DNA of 64,000 nt from Halalkalibacter okhensis (lineage in GTDB: Bacteria; Bacillota; Bacilli; Bacillales; Bacillaceae_D), in NCBI RefSeq assembly GCF_000787375.1, contig NZ_JRJU01000006.1, positions 87,260 through 151,259 of the forward strand, in the 5' to 3' direction. Position 1 is the first letter of the stretch. Every line of letters starts with the position of its first letter. Below the pieces are notes generated by a model. That model was not told the DNA's origin. It saw nothing but the letters and a program-made list of their open reading frames with translations, and ran no database searches. Positions 43,660 through 52,621 of the stretch are shown here, one piece after another. Both the position numbers and the translations under genes were made by a program.

Positions 43660-44955
43660 TTATTGTTGTTGCTCTTCGATTGCTTGTTCAATTGTTCTTA
43701 CTGCTCGATCTAATGCTTCTTGAATATCAACATCACGATTCCACACTTCTGTAAAAGCCGCTTCCATCGGATCCCAAACAAGAGGCATCTCAGGGATGTT
43801 CGGCATTGGAACAGCGTGTGTTGCTTGTTCTAAGAAACCAACTGAAATTGAGTTACTTTGAATGTCTTCATGTTCCACCAATGCTAAGCGAGGAGGCAAA
43901 TGCCCAACAATTTCATAATGCTCCAATAAACTTTCCTCACTTGTAATAAACTTAGCTAGTAATGCAGCTGCATCTGGGTAATCTGTATATGCGTTAACAT
44001 AGAAAGCTCGAGTACCTGAAAAGCTAGTTGGTGCTTCACCATTATCAAGCAGTGGCAGTGGTGCTACATTAAAATTAACTCCCGCTTGTTCATAACCACG
44101 TACAGCCCAAGGACCATTCATATCAAACGCTAAATCTCCACCTTCAAATAGAGCAGTTCTCACATCATCAGTTATATCTTCCATTTCCATATTAGGAAGT
44201 AGCTCGTCACGGATATTGACTAATAGTTCTACTCCTTGTACGGCTCCTTCATTGTTCAAACCAATATCGTTCACATTTGTGTTATCTTCACCAAAGACAT
44301 ATCCACCGTAGCCTCCAATAAAAGCATAGTTAAAGTAAAGAGTTTCAGGTGTATACATAAACCCAAATTGACTGCCTTCATTCAATTCACTTGCAACTTC
44401 TATTAATTCATCCATAGTCTCAGGTGCCTCATCAACTAAGTCCGTATTGTAGTAAAGAGCATATGTTTCAATACCTGTCGGATAACCAAATAACTCTCCA
44501 TCAAATGATGTAGCATCAATTGCCGCTTCCATAAACTCCTCTTCATACTCTTCTGGCCAGAAGTTTTCCAGTACTAACCCTGCAGAAATGGCACGACCAA
44601 TACGATCGTGAGTCGAAGCGAATACATCACCAGCTAACCCCTGTGGACCATCTGTTGCTAAACGCTCCGGTGCATCCTCTTGACCAACTTCTTCTACTTG
44701 AACTGGAACTCCGTATTCAGCTTCAAACTTCTCAGCCATTAGCTCTGCCCACTCTAGCTGCTCGTCGCCATCAGTCCATAATAACAACTCCGCTCCTTCT
44801 TCAGGTACAACTTCAAAATCTACAGCTTCCTCACCAGCACCAATTCCTTCATCAACACCTGATTCTTCTGGAGCTTCCTCAGCAGGTGCCCCACAAGCCG
44901 TAAGTCCTAAAGTTAATGCTAATACTGCAGTTACATACTTTGTTTTCTTGAACAT
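43660..44955 (-). CDS. malE: Maltose/maltodextrin-binding lipoprotein MalE
   Basis: The 431-aa extracellular solute-binding subunit. The lipoprotein signal ends LGLTAC (lipidated Cys about 21). WTDGDEQLEWAE, FASTHDRIGRAISAGLV, YPTGIETYALYYNTD and FDMNGPWAVRGYEQAGV match maltodextrin-binding proteins. The mature protein is extremely acidic: by hand count about 89 Asp/Glu against 2 Lys and 11 Arg, as in exported proteins of alkaliphiles. AAAAGGGGG precedes the ATG. First gene of malEFG, with a strong SigA promoter, cre site and MalR-type operators upstream. Confidence 0.93.
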   Translation of the reverse strand: MFKKTKYVTAVLALTLGLTACGAPAEEAPEESGVDEGIGAGEEAVDFEVVPEEGAELLLWTDGDEQLEWAELMAEKFEAEYGVPVQVEEVGQEDAPERLATDGPQGLAGDVFASTHDRIGRAISAGLVLENFWPEEYEEEFMEAAIDATSFDGELFGYPTGIETYALYYNTDLVDEAPETMDELIEVASELNEGSQFGFMYTPETLYFNYAFIGGYGGYVFGEDNTNVNDIGLNNEGAVQGVELLVNIRDELLPNMEMEDITDDVRTALFEGGDLAFDMNGPWAVRGYEQAGVNFNVAPLPLLDNGEAPTSFSGTRAFYVNAYTDYPDAAALLAKFITSEESLLEHYEIVGHLPPRLALVEHEDIQSNSISVGFLEQATHAVPMPNIPEMPLVWDPMEAAFTEVWNRDVDIQEALDRAVRTIEQAIEEQQQ

Positions 44956-45123
44956 TTGATTTGTCCCCCTTTTAAATAATTGACTTACTAATTGCTACTA
45001 TTAAAACGACTCCATTACACCCCCTAGTAAAATCAAAAGTAAAAATTACAATTATTTGGTACTCATTGCAATCACATCATGACTGAAGGATCGAGAAAAC
45101 TCGCGCAATTTTTGCACTATAGT

Positions 45124-45135
45124 GCAACCGTTTGC
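45124..45135. promoter_or_regulatory. MalR-type operator in the malE leader
   Basis: GCAACCGTTTGC, third identical copy of the 12-bp operator, about 60 bp downstream of the predicted transcription start. A related half-site GCAAACGGTATT lies at 45300-45311. Confidence 0.7.
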
Positions 45136-45175
45136 TCAATAAAACAATAAAAAAAAGAACTGCGATCAAAACACA

Positions 45176-45190
45176 TTGAAAACGGTTCCA
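45176..45190. promoter_or_regulatory. cre site downstream of the malE promoter
   Basis: TTGAAAACGGTTCCA fits the CcpA consensus WTGNAANCGNWNNCW at every fixed position and lies right after the predicted start, where CcpA represses. Confidence 0.7.
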
Positions 45191-45203
45191 CTTGGTTGAA
45201 TTC

Positions 45204-45232
45204 ATTATAAAACGTCTTTCTTCAAATGACAA
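45204..45232 (-). promoter_or_regulatory. SigA promoter of malEFG
   Basis: TTGTCA (45227-45232), 17-bp spacer, TATAAT (45204-45209) on the minus strand; the best vegetative promoter in the window. The long untranslated leader to malE is about 240 nt. Confidence 0.8.
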
Positions 45233-45353
45233 TACTTTTTTATTAAAAATTTCTCTTTTCACACATTTGTGATTTATCGGTTTTTCGACCGTTAATTGTG
45301 CAAACGGTATTTTAAATATTACCGGAACATCACCAACTAACTAAAAACATCCG

Positions 45354-45411
45354 CACTTAAAAACAACAGAGCCTACGATCATTTACCATGACCATAGGCT
45401 CTGTTGTTTTT
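45354..45411 (-). terminator. Terminator of the 129-aa hypothetical gene
   Basis: A perfect 17-bp stem (45359-45375 with 45395-45411) overlaps the stop codon; symmetric, so possibly bidirectional. Confidence 0.8.
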
Positions 45412-45799
45412 AACGCTGATCCTCAGGTTGCACTTCTGTGTGAAGCGCTTTAAAAAATTCTAATATATTTTTATAACTACTTCCTAAATCTCCAAAAGAT
45501 CCTTGTTTTGAACTATAAATATCTACTGCCGATTTAATTGGAGTAATTTTAAATACAGTAATGACCATCACACTTGAAGATACTCCCTTTTTTTCTAAGA
45601 CGATTTCTCCACGCTCTTCATCTACACTTGAGACCTTCCAGTTTGGCAGTTTATTATTATTTACAATTTTATGTACATAGTCAATCATTGCTTCACGACT
45701 TTTTTTATAGTAACGAGTATTTAGTCCCTCTAACTTAGGTTTTTCACTCGTTTCTTCGTGACTTTTCCAAATTCCAGTAATCGTTCGTAGTAATGACAA
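45410..45799 (-). CDS. Hypothetical cytosolic protein, DUF1499-like pattern
   Basis: A 129-aa protein. A TTG start with GGAGG 7 nt upstream is preferred over an ATG that precedes the ribosome site. Visible blocks are TRYYKKSREAMIDYVHKIV, NWKVSSVDEERGEIVLEKK and VDIYSSKQGSFGDLGSSY ending in a helix ILEFFKALHTEV. The order 'RYY - paired strands - DLGSN-like - helix' recalls DUF1499 proteins, but this is a weak impression from memory. No membrane segment. Function unknown. Confidence 0.7.
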   Translation of the reverse strand: MSLLRTITGIWKSHEETSEKPKLEGLNTRYYKKSREAMIDYVHKIVNNNKLPNWKVSSVDEERGEIVLEKKGVSSSVMVITVFKITPIKSAVDIYSSKQGSFGDLGSSYKNILEFFKALHTEVQPEDQR

Positions 45800-45993
45800 T
45801 TTACACCCTCCTTCATCTTTCAAACAACATTATGACTTTGCTTATCCATTTTTGTATCTAATTCTATCTTATCATGTTTTCTTACTAAGATGTGCATTAG
45901 GTGTTCTATCAATGTAAAAGTTTAGTCAAATAGGCGAGAAATCATATATGACCGACCATTCATTTTATTAAAATATAATTATTGTTCAACTTA

Positions 45994-46023
45994 TGTATAA
46001 TTTATTAGATAACACAGATACTA
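45994..46023 (+). promoter_or_regulatory. SigG-type promoter of the SASP gene
   Basis: TGTATA (45994-45999), 17-bp spacer, GATACTA (46017-46023) resembles the forespore SigG consensus (TGMATA...CATACTA). Confidence 0.6.
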
Positions 46024-46053
46024 TGCTTGAAACTAATAAAGAGGTGATTAGAT

Positions 46054-46254
46054 ATGGCACAAAACAACAGCAACAACCTTTTAGTTCCAGGTGTAGAGGG
46101 TGCACTTGATCAAATGAAACTTGAAATCGCTCAAGAATTTGGCGTTCAACTTGGGGCTGATTCTACAGCTCGCTCAAACGGTTCCGTTGGAGGAGAAATT
46201 ACGAAACGACTAGTTCAAATGGCAGAACAGCAAATGCAAGGCTCTAATTTCTAA
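46054..46254 (+). CDS. Alpha/beta-type small acid-soluble spore protein
   Basis: A 66-aa DNA-binding spore protein that saturates and protects DNA in dormant spores. [20 protein letters not shown] contains the region cut by the GPR protease (EIAQEFGV), and [16 protein letters not shown] is the conserved second helix. GAGGTGATT precedes the ATG and a SigG-like promoter lies 31 bp upstream. Direct evidence that the host forms endospores. Confidence 0.96.
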   Translation: MAQNNSNNLLVPGVEGALDQMKLEIAQEFGVQLGADSTARSNGSVGGEITKRLVQMAEQQMQGSNF

Positions 46255-46282
46255 TATATAAAAACCTCCTTGCCTCCACTTA

Positions 46283-46313
46283 AAAGCACCTTGAATTTTG
46301 TTCAAGGTGCTTT
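46283..46313. terminator. Bidirectional terminator, SASP/hpf
   Basis: Perfect 13-bp stem AAAGCACCTTGAA / TTCAAGGTGCTTT with a TTTTG loop between convergent genes. Confidence 0.9.
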
Positions 46314-46334
46314 GACTCTTAGGCATTCAAAGAA

Positions 46335-46892
46335 CTACTCAATTTCAATAACAGCGTACTTTTTATCATTTCTCTGATACACTATATGAGTTTCTAACGT
46401 CCCCGCTTCTGTATAAACAAAGAACTGATGTCCTAACATATTCATTTGCAGAATTGCTTCTTCTGTATCCATTGGTTTTATGTTGAATCGCTTTGTTCTT
46501 ACAACTTGAAACGCATCTTCTAGCTCTAGAGTATCAACTTCTTGCTCAAGTAATTGGACTGCATTTGCGTCACCTTTACTCACCGCTTTCACTTGACGAG
46601 GCTTGCGATTTACTTTTGTTTTATATTTACGAACTTGTCGTTCTAATTTATCAACAATTAAATCAATCGCTGCATACATATTTTCATGCTGTTCTTCGGC
46701 GCGCAGAACTAGCGATTTCATGGGAATTGTAACCTCTACCTTCGTATCCTTTTCATATACCTTTAACTTTACTTGAACATCAGATAAGATTTGTTGATCA
46801 AAGTACTTTTCTAATTTATCCACTTTTTTTATTATGAACTCTCTTAGAGCATTTGTTACTTCTACATTTTCTCCACGAATATTGAACCTCAT
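46335..46892 (-). CDS. hpf: Ribosome hibernation promoting factor, long form
   Basis: A 185-aa protein that dimerises 70S ribosomes into inactive 100S particles when growth stops. N-terminal S30AE domain (1-100: MRFNIRGENVEVTNALREFI, EVTIPMKSLVLRAEEQ, DLIVDKLERQVRKYK), a linker, then the C-terminal dimerisation domain (125-185: VVRTKRFNIKPMDTEEAILQ, MLGHQFFVY, NVIYRR-like IVYQRND). AGGAGGAG lies before the ATG. The promoter shows a Crp/Fnr-type box; no SigB- or SigH-like promoter, used for this gene in B. subtilis, was recognised. Confidence 0.95.
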   Translation of the reverse strand: MRFNIRGENVEVTNALREFIIKKVDKLEKYFDQQILSDVQVKLKVYEKDTKVEVTIPMKSLVLRAEEQHENMYAAIDLIVDKLERQVRKYKTKVNRKPRQVKAVSKGDANAVQLLEQEVDTLELEDAFQVVRTKRFNIKPMDTEEAILQMNMLGHQFFVYTEAGTLETHIVYQRNDKKYAVIEIE

Positions 46893-46949
46893 AGGTGATC
46901 TCCTCCTAAAATTCCTTTTAAAATGAAAGTTATGTGTTTCTATGCTTTT

Positions 46950-46992
46950 ATCATACTAATTGTCTGAAATTTCATCTGTGATGTACATCACT
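46950..46992 (-). promoter_or_regulatory. hpf promoter with Crp/Fnr-type box at about -41.5
   Basis: TGTGATGTACATCACT (46977-46992) matches TGTGA-N6-TCACA, the Bacillus Fnr-type target, with a perfect 14-bp palindrome core. The -10 candidate TATGAT (46950-46955) puts the start near 46943 and the box centre (46984.5) at -41.5, the class II activator position. No good -35 is present, as expected for an activated promoter. Confidence 0.65.
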
Positions 46993-47030
46993 AGCAGCAT
47001 AGATCAAACAGACAAATCTATGTCATAAAC

Positions 47031-47063
47031 AAATAAAACCGGACACATTAAGCTGTGACCGGT
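47031..47063 (-). terminator. Terminator of the MFS gene
   Basis: On the minus strand ACCGGTCACA / TGTGTCCGGT (one mismatch) with a 6-nt loop, then TTTATTTG. Confidence 0.7.
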
Positions 47064-47112
47064 ATACCTTATTTAATAGATTTGGTGTAAATTACATAGT
47101 TGTTCCACTGCG

Positions 47113-48309
47113 CTAGAGCCTCATTGGGTATTTTCCCATTTGTTTATAGGATTTTTTCGTTCCCCACATCACGATTAAACCACTCGCTGTTAAACCCAAT
47201 ATTCCTGCAAAGAAAAAACCTGCAGCAATACCAAAACTAGCATTTAAGATTCCTGCTATCAAAGGACCTAAGAACATCCCAATGGCGTATAATGCCTGAT
47301 AAACACCCATAGCAGTTGCTCTTTTCTCATGAGTTATGAATTCTATCGACATCCCCAGCAATAATGGGAACAACAAGCCAAGCGCAAAGCCATTAACTCC
47401 TTGAAGAACACCTAGCATGATTTTTGATTCAACGAAAGGGGTTAACAAAGTACATATCGCCGTTAGCAAGAATGCACACTTCAAAGATTTCCATTTTCCT
47501 AGCCGCAGAACAACAACGTTCCCCATAAACAATGTAGCAATAGCGTGCGGGATCATAAAGGCAAAAACAATCAAACTAATATCTTTTTCCTCTAACCCAA
47601 TACTCGTTACATATGTAGGAATGAAACCAAACATCGTTGTAAATATGATACTATGCGCTATTATAGATAGCAATGAGACTTTTAATAGATGAGGTTCTTT
47701 CATAACGGTTAATAGATCTTTCAACTTTAGTGGCACTCTCGAGTCAGATTCTTTCGGTTCAAAAATAAAAAATGCAAATACAGCTCCAAAAACCCCAACG
47801 AACCCACCTATCCAGAAAGGTGCATGCCACCCCCATGCATTCACGATATAACCACTAAAAATCATCCCTAAAAGCTGAGCTAAGACAACAACAAAGGAAA
47901 TACTACTCATCGCTCGATGAACTTCTTTATCAGTAAAATAACTTGAATATAACACGGCAAATACAACCCAAGTTGCTACTGATACTCCTGCTAACGAGCG
48001 TGCAAAAAGAATCCAACCTAAACTATCGGTTAAAGCAAATATAAAACAACTAGTAGCACTTAATAATATTCCTAGAATAATAAATGGTTTACGAAGCTTT
48101 AGTAAATCTGAACTTATTCCTATTGGTAATCGCAAAATAAATTGCATCAAACCATAGCTACTCAAGACAATCCCTATAAAGATATACGTGCCACCCATTG
48201 ATTCTATATACGGAGACAAAATAGGAAGATAAATAAAATGCGGAAACCAAATCGAAAATGAAACAATTAAAAAGATATACTTTTCTTTGTTTGAAATATG
48301 AGATTTCAA
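47113..48309 (-). CDS. Major facilitator superfamily transporter
   Basis: A 398-aa protein with twelve membrane segments. The family loop GISSDLLKLRKPFIILG between helices 2 and 3 and the repeated GLMQFILRLP and GVLQGVNGFALGLLFPLLLG helices fit drug/metabolite MFS carriers of the DHA1 type. The TTG start with GGAG 6 nt upstream is my best choice; a TTG six codons earlier is possible. It lies downstream of iolA in the same direction but after a hairpin. Substrate unknown; an inositol transporter role is not supported by visible motifs. Confidence 0.85.
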   Translation of the reverse strand: MKSHISNKEKYIFLIVSFSIWFPHFIYLPILSPYIESMGGTYIFIGIVLSSYGLMQFILRLPIGISSDLLKLRKPFIILGILLSATSCFIFALTDSLGWILFARSLAGVSVATWVVFAVLYSSYFTDKEVHRAMSSISFVVVLAQLLGMIFSGYIVNAWGWHAPFWIGGFVGVFGAVFAFFIFEPKESDSRVPLKLKDLLTVMKEPHLLKVSLLSIIAHSIIFTTMFGFIPTYVTSIGLEEKDISLIVFAFMIPHAIATLFMGNVVVLRLGKWKSLKCAFLLTAICTLLTPFVESKIMLGVLQGVNGFALGLLFPLLLGMSIEFITHEKRATAMGVYQALYAIGMFLGPLIAGILNASFGIAAGFFFAGILGLTASGLIVMWGTKKSYKQMGKYPMRL

Positions 48310-48332
48310 ATGACCACTCCATATCAAAGGAA

Positions 48333-48360
48333 AGGTACTAAGCGTCCATGCTTAGTACCT
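48333..48360 (-). terminator. Hairpin terminator after iolA
   Basis: Perfect 11-bp stem AGGTACTAAGC / GCTTAGTACCT with a 6-nt loop; only a short T run follows. Confidence 0.6.
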
Positions 48361-48368
48361 TAACTAAT

Positions 48369-49829
48369 TTACCAACGAGACGTTAGCATTTTCTTACGAG
48401 TGTAGAATTCAACGCCATCTGTACCATTCGCATGTAAATCACCGTAGAACGATTTCTTGTAACCAGAGAATGGGAAGAACGCCATTGGAGCTGGTACACC
48501 TAAGTTTACGCCAAGCATTCCTGCATCAATATCTTCACGGAATTGACGTACTGCACTTCCACTATCTGTATAAATGCAAGCACCATTTGCAAATTCTGAT
48601 TGATTGGTTAAATCAATCGCTTCTTCTAGTGAGTTCACACGCACTATTGATAGAACAGGTGCGAAAATTTCTTCTTTCCAAATTGTCATCTCTGTATTTA
48701 CATGGTCAAAGATGGTAGGTCCAACGAAGTATCCTGCACCTGAGCTTGCTGCATCCTGACGCCCATCACGAACTAACGTAGCCCCTTCTTTTTCACCAAG
48801 TTCAATGTATTGCTCTGTTTTTTCTTTATGAGAATCACGGATAACTGGACCTAGGAATACTCCCTCTTCCATTCCATTACCAATAGTAATCTGATCAACT
48901 GCTTCTACTAATTTTTCCATAAACGGTTCAGCTACATCGCCAACCGTTACGACAACAGCAGCAGCCATACATCTTTCACCTGCTGATCCATATGCTGCAT
49001 TCATGATTTGGTTAACTGCACCATCTAAATCAGCATCTGGCATAACGATTGAGTGGTTTTTTGCTCCAGCTAACGCTTGAACACGCTTGCCGTGAGCTGA
49101 TGCTGTTGTGTATACGTATTCTGCTACTGGCTGAGAACCGACAAATGAAATACCTTTAACTGTTGGATGCTCAAGTAATCCGTTAACAACATCATGTGCA
49201 CCATGAACAATATTTAATACCCCTTCTGGAAGACCAGCTTCTGTAAACAATTCAGCTAGACGGTTAGCTAGCAATGGTGTACGCTCAGATGGCTTTAATA
49301 CAAACGTATTACCACATGCAATTGCAAGAGGGAACATCCAGCACGGTACCATCATCGGGAAGTTAAATGGTGTAATCCCACCAATTACCCCAATTGGATA
49401 ACGGTACATTCCTGATTCAATCCCTGTTGCGATATCTGGTAATTGCTTACCCATCATTAGAGAAGGAGCCCCTGCTGCAAACTCGACGCACTCAATTCCA
49501 CGTTGAACTTCTCCATATGCTTCACTGTAACTTTTACCATTTTCTAATGTTACGAGACGAGCTAACTCATCCCAATTCTCTACTAATAATTGTTGGTATT
49601 TAAATAGAATACGAGCTCTGCGTGGTACTGCTGTTTTGCTCCACTTTTTAAATGCCACTGCTGCGTTTTCTACCGCTTGATCTACATCTTCACGACTTGA
49701 GATCGGCACATGCGCAATAATTTCACCTGTAGCAGGGTTGAAAACAGCATCTGTTTTTCCGGAAGTTGATTCTACCCATTGACCTCCAATATAGTTCTTA
49801 AGATTTTGTACAGTTACTGCATTTGACAT
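48369..49829 (-). CDS. iolA: Methylmalonate/malonate-semialdehyde dehydrogenase
   Basis: The last step of inositol degradation: converts malonic semialdehyde to acetyl-CoA and CO2 with NAD and CoA. This CoA-acylating aldehyde dehydrogenase has [31 protein letters not shown], the catalytic cysteine in SAGERCMA (about 287) and [13 protein letters not shown] near the end. Length 486 aa from the ATG with GAGAGGAG upstream; a longer frame runs into the leader and is rejected. It lies apart from iolB-E, beyond the two LacI genes, with its own promoter and operators. Confidence 0.95.
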   Translation of the reverse strand: MSNAVTVQNLKNYIGGQWVESTSGKTDAVFNPATGEIIAHVPISSREDVDQAVENAAVAFKKWSKTAVPRRARILFKYQQLLVENWDELARLVTLENGKSYSEAYGEVQRGIECVEFAAGAPSLMMGKQLPDIATGIESGMYRYPIGVIGGITPFNFPMMVPCWMFPLAIACGNTFVLKPSERTPLLANRLAELFTEAGLPEGVLNIVHGAHDVVNGLLEHPTVKGISFVGSQPVAEYVYTTASAHGKRVQALAGAKNHSIVMPDADLDGAVNQIMNAAYGSAGERCMAAAVVVTVGDVAEPFMEKLVEAVDQITIGNGMEEGVFLGPVIRDSHKEKTEQYIELGEKEGATLVRDGRQDAASSGAGYFVGPTIFDHVNTEMTIWKEEIFAPVLSIVRVNSLEEAIDLTNQSEFANGACIYTDSGSAVRQFREDIDAGMLGVNLGVPAPMAFFPFSGYKKSFYGDLHANGTDGVEFYTRKKMLTSRW

Positions 49830-50060
49830 AGTGATTACTCCTCTCAATATTTGTTTCAAAAATTTCTTTTTCTTTACTACCCTTTCAAGACTTCCTATAC
49901 TCAGACTTTTTTTATCTACCAATGAAATCCTTTTCATAATAGGAAGCATCAACCTTTTCAGCAATTCTATTAATAATTTATTATTTGTAGAATTTGCTGT
50001 TCTGTATCTGTCTCACAAACGAGACTGTTCACATTCTAGAAGTAACAATTAACCCTTAAG

Positions 50061-50074
50061 TGAAATCGATTACA
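50061..50074. promoter_or_regulatory. Inositol LacI-type operator O1 (iolA leader)
   Basis: TGAAATCGATTACA, about 35 bp downstream of the predicted iolA transcription start. One of seven similar sites in the island. Confidence 0.65.
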
Positions 50075-50110
50075 TCAAAATCAGTTTTCCAACTTCTACT
50101 TACACTATTT

Positions 50111-50139
50111 ATTGTATAGTATTCAGTTTTTTTTGTAAA
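50111..50139 (-). promoter_or_regulatory. SigA promoter of iolA
   Basis: TTTACA (50134-50139), 17-bp spacer, TACAAT (50111-50116) on the minus strand. The 19-bp string ATTCAGTTTTTTTTGTAAA recurs exactly at the LacI promoter at 51531. Confidence 0.65.
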
Positions 50140-50345
50140 TGCTTTTTCTTGTTTTTTTCTGCTATTTCCAAAGTACTTTTCATCAAATAAACCTTTTAAT
50201 ATACTAGATTGAGTTATATGTACCAGGAAAACCGTTTGAAAAGTGACATAAAAAAATTAATCTTTTTAACATAAATATGCTTTCTTCTAATGGTAATTAC
50301 CAGCTTTTTTTCGGGTATTTTTTTGAAATCGATTTCACTCTTTCT
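50140..50345. other. Upstream part of the iolA control region
   Basis: No gene. The 516 bp between iolA and the first LacI gene holds the iolA promoter and operator O1 in its left half; this right half shows only operator O2 next to the LacI stop codon. Confidence 0.5.
50324..50337. promoter_or_regulatory. Inositol LacI-type operator O2
   Basis: TGAAATCGATTTCA, a perfect 14-bp palindrome just past the LacI stop codon, 263 bp from O1 centre to centre, compatible with looping. Confidence 0.65.
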
Positions 50346-51368
50346 TTAAATTCTTTCTAATGACTTTATAACGTTTATCTTCGAGCCACAGGACTCGCCG
50401 ATGATTAATTCATCCTTCATTACTATTTTCTTTTTGTGTAGTGGTTCACCACTTATTTGTTTTAATAATAATTCCATCGCTTGTTTTCCCATTTCATATT
50501 TTGGTTGAGCAACCGTCGTTAGGCTCGGTTCATGTATTGATGACATTTTTATATAATCAAAACCGACAACAGCGATATCCTCAGGTACTTTTAAATGACA
50601 ATCCTTTACTGCTTTTGTTACCCCCATTGCCATATCATCGTTGAAAACAAAGATAGCAGTTGGTGGTAATTCTAATGCTAATAATTTCAGCATTTGATTA
50701 TACCCAGACTCAAAGGTTTGATCCCCTTCCTGAATATACGCTGAATCAATCTCTAAATCATGACTAATCATCGCTTGCTTGTAACCCCTTAATCGATCTC
50801 GGCTTAGGACAATATTTATTGGACCTGTAATATGAGCTATCCTAGTATGACCTAATTGAATTAAGTGTTCCGTAGCCTTTCTTGCACTACTAATATTATC
50901 AATTGATACTGTCGGAACATTCAATCCATCGATGTATTCACAAGCTAACACTAATGGGTACTGCTCAGAAAGTGCCTCTAGTTTGTACTTATCTAAACGA
51001 GCTGTTAAAAGAATCATCCCATCAGCTTGCTTTTGATACAATAGGTTAATATATTCTGCTTCTCTTTCTATGTTATTTTCAGTGTCCCCCAAAATTACTT
51101 GATATCCACTACTAACAGCTACATGCTCTATCCCTCTTAGAACTTCAGAGAAGAAAGCACTTGTAATATCCGGAACAACAACAAGAATGATTTTTGTAGC
51201 CTTTGTCCTAAATTGCCTTGCAACTGCATGAGGTTTATAATTGACCTCGTTGATAACATCCATAACTTTTTGCTTCGTTTCTTTACTTACAAGCTCCGGG
51301 TGACAGAGCACTCTTGAAACTGTAGCAGGAGAAACATTTGCTAGTTTGGCTACATCACTCATCTTCAT
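50346..51368 (-). CDS. LacI family regulator, inositol island paralogue 1
   Basis: A 340-aa LacI/GalR regulator: helix-turn-helix KMSDVAKLANVSPATVSRVL, hinge YKPHAVARQFRTK, effector domain with VPDITSAFFSEVLRGIEHVA. By eye it is roughly 70% identical to the next gene upstream (51629-52621), so the two arose by tandem duplication. The ATG has GGAGG but about 15 nt away, a long spacing. It is transcribed toward iolA, and near-palindromic operators lie on both its sides, suggesting it controls itself and iolA. Confidence 0.92.
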   Translation of the reverse strand: MKMSDVAKLANVSPATVSRVLCHPELVSKETKQKVMDVINEVNYKPHAVARQFRTKATKIILVVVPDITSAFFSEVLRGIEHVAVSSGYQVILGDTENNIEREAEYINLLYQKQADGMILLTARLDKYKLEALSEQYPLVLACEYIDGLNVPTVSIDNISSARKATEHLIQLGHTRIAHITGPINIVLSRDRLRGYKQAMISHDLEIDSAYIQEGDQTFESGYNQMLKLLALELPPTAIFVFNDDMAMGVTKAVKDCHLKVPEDIAVVGFDYIKMSSIHEPSLTTVAQPKYEMGKQAMELLLKQISGEPLHKKKIVMKDELIIGESCGSKINVIKSLERI

Positions 51369-51404
51369 GTTATTATAGTCTCACCTCCCATATTCTAAAT
51401 GGCC

Positions 51405-51422
51405 TTTGTAAACGATTACAAA
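51405..51422. promoter_or_regulatory. Operator O3 / cre upstream of LacI paralogue 1
   Basis: TTTGTAAACGATTACAAA is a near-perfect palindrome fitting both the inositol operator family and the CcpA consensus. It lies in the leader between promoter and start. Confidence 0.65.
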
Positions 51423-51524
51423 ATCTTTTAAAAAAGAAGACAATTTTAACTCTTACACTAGGCCAAGAATATTCCTGTTATTATTTATAAATAGTAAACA
51501 GATTTAATTCTTCTTATTTCATTT

Positions 51525-51549
51525 TATATTATTCAGTTTTTTTTGTAAA
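51525..51549 (-). promoter_or_regulatory. SigA promoter of LacI paralogue 1
   Basis: TTTACA, 17-bp spacer, TAAAAT on the minus strand; shares 19 identical bases with the iolA promoter. Confidence 0.6.
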
Positions 51550-51628
51550 CAGAATTATACAGGTAATGGAGGTGTTTCAAAAGTTAAAACAGACCTTTGA
51601 GACGCCCCCCATCATTTTCTCACTCGAT

Positions 51629-52621
51629 TCATTTAATAAGTGTAGATTCTCTAATTATTAATTCATCTTTCATCACAAATTTCTTCTTCTTCATCGGCTC
51701 GCCTTTTATTAAATGAAGTAATAATTCCATCGCTTTTTTTCCAATAGCAAATTTCGGTTGATCAATTGTCGTTATGTTAGGTTCAAATACCGTTGACATC
51801 TTTATATTATCAAAACCAACCACCGCTAAATCGTTTGGCACACTTAGACCGCTATCTTTTGCTGCCTTAATAGTCCCCATTGCCATTTCGTCATTAAATA
51901 CAAAGATTGCAGTTGGAGGGGTTGATAATGACAATAGTTTTAATGTTTCATTATAACTAGATTCAAAGCTTAAATCTCCTTCTTGGATATATGCAGGATC
52001 AACCTCTAAATCGTTACTAATCATTGCTTGCCTATATCCTTTTAACCGGTCTCGACTTAGGATAATATTAATCGGTCCTGTAATATGTGCAATTTTTGAA
52101 TGTCCTAATTGAATTAAATGTTCAGTTGCCTTGCGTGCGCTGCTTACATTATCAATTGAGACCGTTGGCACGTTCAATCCATCTACATATTCACACGCGA
52201 GTACTAAAGGAAACTCACTAGCAAGTTCTTCTAACTTATTCTTATCAAGCCGCGCTGTTAATAATACCATGCCGTCCACTTGTTTTTGTAATAATAAGTT
52301 AATATAACTGTTCTCTCTCTCGATATCATTTTCTGTATCCCCTAAAATTACTTGATAGCCATTTTCCAACGCAATATGTTCAATACCACGTAACACTTTT
52401 GAGAAAAATGCACTCGTAATATCTGGAACAACTACTAGGATGATTTTCGTTTCTTGAGTTCTAAATTGCCTTGCAACTATATGAGGTTTGTATTTCACTT
52501 TATTTATAACATCCAAAACTTTTTCCCTTGTTTCCTTACTAACCTTTTCAGGCTGGCTTAGTACTCTTGAAACTGTTGCCGCAGATACATTTGCTAGTTT
52601 GGCTACATCACTCATTTTCAT
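51629..52621 (-). CDS. LacI family regulator, inositol island paralogue 2
   Basis: A 330-aa LacI/GalR regulator nearly identical to paralogue 1 in the DNA-binding part (KMSDVAKLANVSAATVSRVL; only S/A differs in the recognition helix region), so both probably bind the same operators. The effector domains differ more at several positions, which could allow two different inducers (inference). GAGGAGG lies 12 nt before the ATG. Head-to-tail with paralogue 1. Confidence 0.92.
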   Translation of the reverse strand: MKMSDVAKLANVSAATVSRVLSQPEKVSKETREKVLDVINKVKYKPHIVARQFRTQETKIILVVVPDITSAFFSKVLRGIEHIALENGYQVILGDTENDIERENSYINLLLQKQVDGMVLLTARLDKNKLEELASEFPLVLACEYVDGLNVPTVSIDNVSSARKATEHLIQLGHSKIAHITGPINIILSRDRLKGYRQAMISNDLEVDPAYIQEGDLSFESSYNETLKLLSLSTPPTAIFVFNDEMAMGTIKAAKDSGLSVPNDLAVVGFDNIKMSTVFEPNITTIDQPKFAIGKKAMELLLHLIKGEPMKKKKFVMKDELIIRESTLIK

